NCBI GenBank assembly: GCA_027067035.1
Contig: JAMOMO010000367.1
Span: 1 to 7,810, forward strand
DNA from: Desulfobulbaceae bacterium
Lineage (GTDB): Bacteria; Desulfobacterota; Desulfobulbia; Desulfobulbales; Desulfocapsaceae
Length of the DNA stretch: 7,810 nt
Direction of reading: 5' to 3'
Shown here: positions 6,964-7,810 of the stretch, in pieces
Position numbering within the stretch: the stretch's first letter is position 1
How the letters are laid out: the number at the start of each line of letters is the position of its first letter
Position numbers and translations under genes: made by a program
The notes under the pieces: model-generated
Seen by the model: only the letters and a program-made list of their open reading frames with translations
Databases searched by the model: none
Told to the model about the DNA's origin: nothing

Positions 6964-7810
6964 TTAAGGAACGATCTGCGTCCCTTTTCCCCGGCGAATG
7001 GCTTCACCAATATTTTCGGGATTTGTGATAATTACCTTTTCGCCGCCATTATGAATAAAATCTATGGCAGCCTCAATTTTCGGGGCCATGGAACCGGGTG
7101 CAAAATGTCCGTCACGAAGATATTTCTCCATTTCAGCCACCCGTACCTGACCAAGTTTTTCTTCCGCATCCGTACCGTAATTCAGCATCACCTGTTCCAC
7201 TGCAGTGGATATCACCAGCAGGGGAGCGGCCAGGTTGCTGCCAAGCAGAGAGGCGGTCTTGTCTTTGTCAATAACCGCATCCACACTGGTAAGCCCGATG
7301 TCACTGCGAACCACCGGCACTCCGCCACCTCCGGCAGTGATCACATGAAAGCCACTGTTCAGAAGAGCAACAACGGCACTCTCTTCCACGATCTTCAGTG
7401 GAACAGGCGAGGCAACCACCCGCCGGTAGCCACGGTTGGAATCCTCCATCAGTATCCAGTCGGGATGCTGCTCTTTGAGCTTTTCCAGCTGCTCTTTCCG
7501 GTAAAATTCCCCAATGGGCTTATCCGGCACAACAAAACCGGGATCAGTGGCACTCACTTCAACCTGGGTAACCACGGTCACCGCCCTGCCATCCATCTCC
7601 CGCCGCTGCAGCTCGTCTCCCAGCGCCTGCTGGATCTGAAGACCGATTGCTCCCTGAGTGTCCGCCACACAGGAACTGAGAGGCACGATGTGCAGCCCCA
7701 CCTGTTCCCTTGCAATTTCAGAACGCAGCATGATAAAACCCACCTGCGGGCCGTTGCCATGGGTGATCACCAGCTGATAGCCCTGTTCCACAAGGTCAAC
7801 CAGATGGTGG
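6964..7810 (-). CDS. arcC: Carbamate kinase, N-terminus cut by the window edge
   Basis: 281 residues plus a stop are visible; the frame is open through base 7810, so roughly the first 30 residues (including the usual GGNA motif) are missing. GTG 7791 should not be taken as the start, because coding continues upstream as HHLVDLVEQGY, typical family sequence. The enzyme reversibly converts carbamoyl phosphate and ADP to carbamate and ATP in the cytosol. Visible signatures are THGNGPQVG, the segment AIGLQIQQALGDE, DSNRGYRRVVASP, VITAGGGGVPV, VDAVIDKDKTASLLG and HFAPGSMAPKIEAAIDF, all in the normal order. It lies 19 bases before ygeW in the same direction, which couples it to the carbamoyltransferase and makes ATP formation from a purine-derived carbamoyl group the likely role. 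In E. coli the equivalent paralogue near ygeW is yqeA; the sequence does not tell me whether this one is nearer to YqeA or ArcC. Confidence 0.93.
   Translation of the reverse strand, partial: HHLVDLVEQGYQLVITHGNGPQVGFIMLRSEIAREQVGLHIVPLSSCVADTQGAIGLQIQQALGDELQRREMDGRAVTVVTQVEVSATDPGFVVPDKPIGEFYRKEQLEKLKEQHPDWILMEDSNRGYRRVVASPVPLKIVEESAVVALLNSGFHVITAGGGGVPVVRSDIGLTSVDAVIDKDKTASLLGSNLAAPLLVISTAVEQVMLNYGTDAEEKLGQVRVAEMEKYLRDGHFAPGSMAPKIEAAIDFIHNGGEKVIITNPENIGEAIRRGKGTQIVP

Overview
The window is a single, tightly packed set of genes on the minus strand, read from right to left. It has no rRNA, tRNA, mobile element, CRISPR array or long non-coding stretch. In transcription order it holds: a carbamate kinase (5' end cut by the window edge), a YgeW-type carbamoyltransferase, a fused [2Fe-2S]/molybdopterin hydroxylase of the selenium-dependent xanthine dehydrogenase type, an SsnA-type amidohydrolase, a HyuA/YgeZ-type hydantoinase (dihydropyrimidinase family), and the first 137 codons of a YgfK-type oxidoreductase, which runs off the left edge. 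The gaps between genes are 19, 30, 41, 3 and 26 bases. Almost every gene has its own Shine-Dalgarno sequence, and I see no terminator or promoter between them, so one transcript is the simplest reading. Its promoter must lie to the right of the window.

This gene set matches the ygeW / yqeA / ygfK / ssnA / hyuA(ygeZ) / xdhD neighbourhood of Escherichia coli and equivalent clusters in anaerobic Firmicutes. Such clusters have been linked to anaerobic, selenium-associated breakdown of purines and urate. A plausible division of labour follows. The molybdenum hydroxylase oxidises or reduces the purine ring. SsnA deaminates or opens a ring. The hydantoinase hydrolyses a cyclic ureide. YgeW phosphorolyses the resulting ureido compound to carbamoyl phosphate. 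Carbamate kinase turns that into ATP, CO2 and ammonia. YgfK would handle electrons. The order of steps and the exact substrates are inference. The usual partners YgeX, YgeY, YqeB/YqeC and a FAD-binding xanthine dehydrogenase subunit are not in this window.

The base composition looks moderately GC-rich, and the Shine-Dalgarno sequences are strong (AGGAG). This fits an anaerobic bacterium, for example a sulfate-reducer-like proteobacterium or a spirochaete, but the taxonomic guess is weak. Points worth a second look are an extra residue in the first iron-sulfur motif of the hydroxylase, loss of the usual Pro-Gly before the metal-binding HxH of SsnA, the absence of a FAD domain or subunit, and the unassigned chemistry of YgeW and YgfK.
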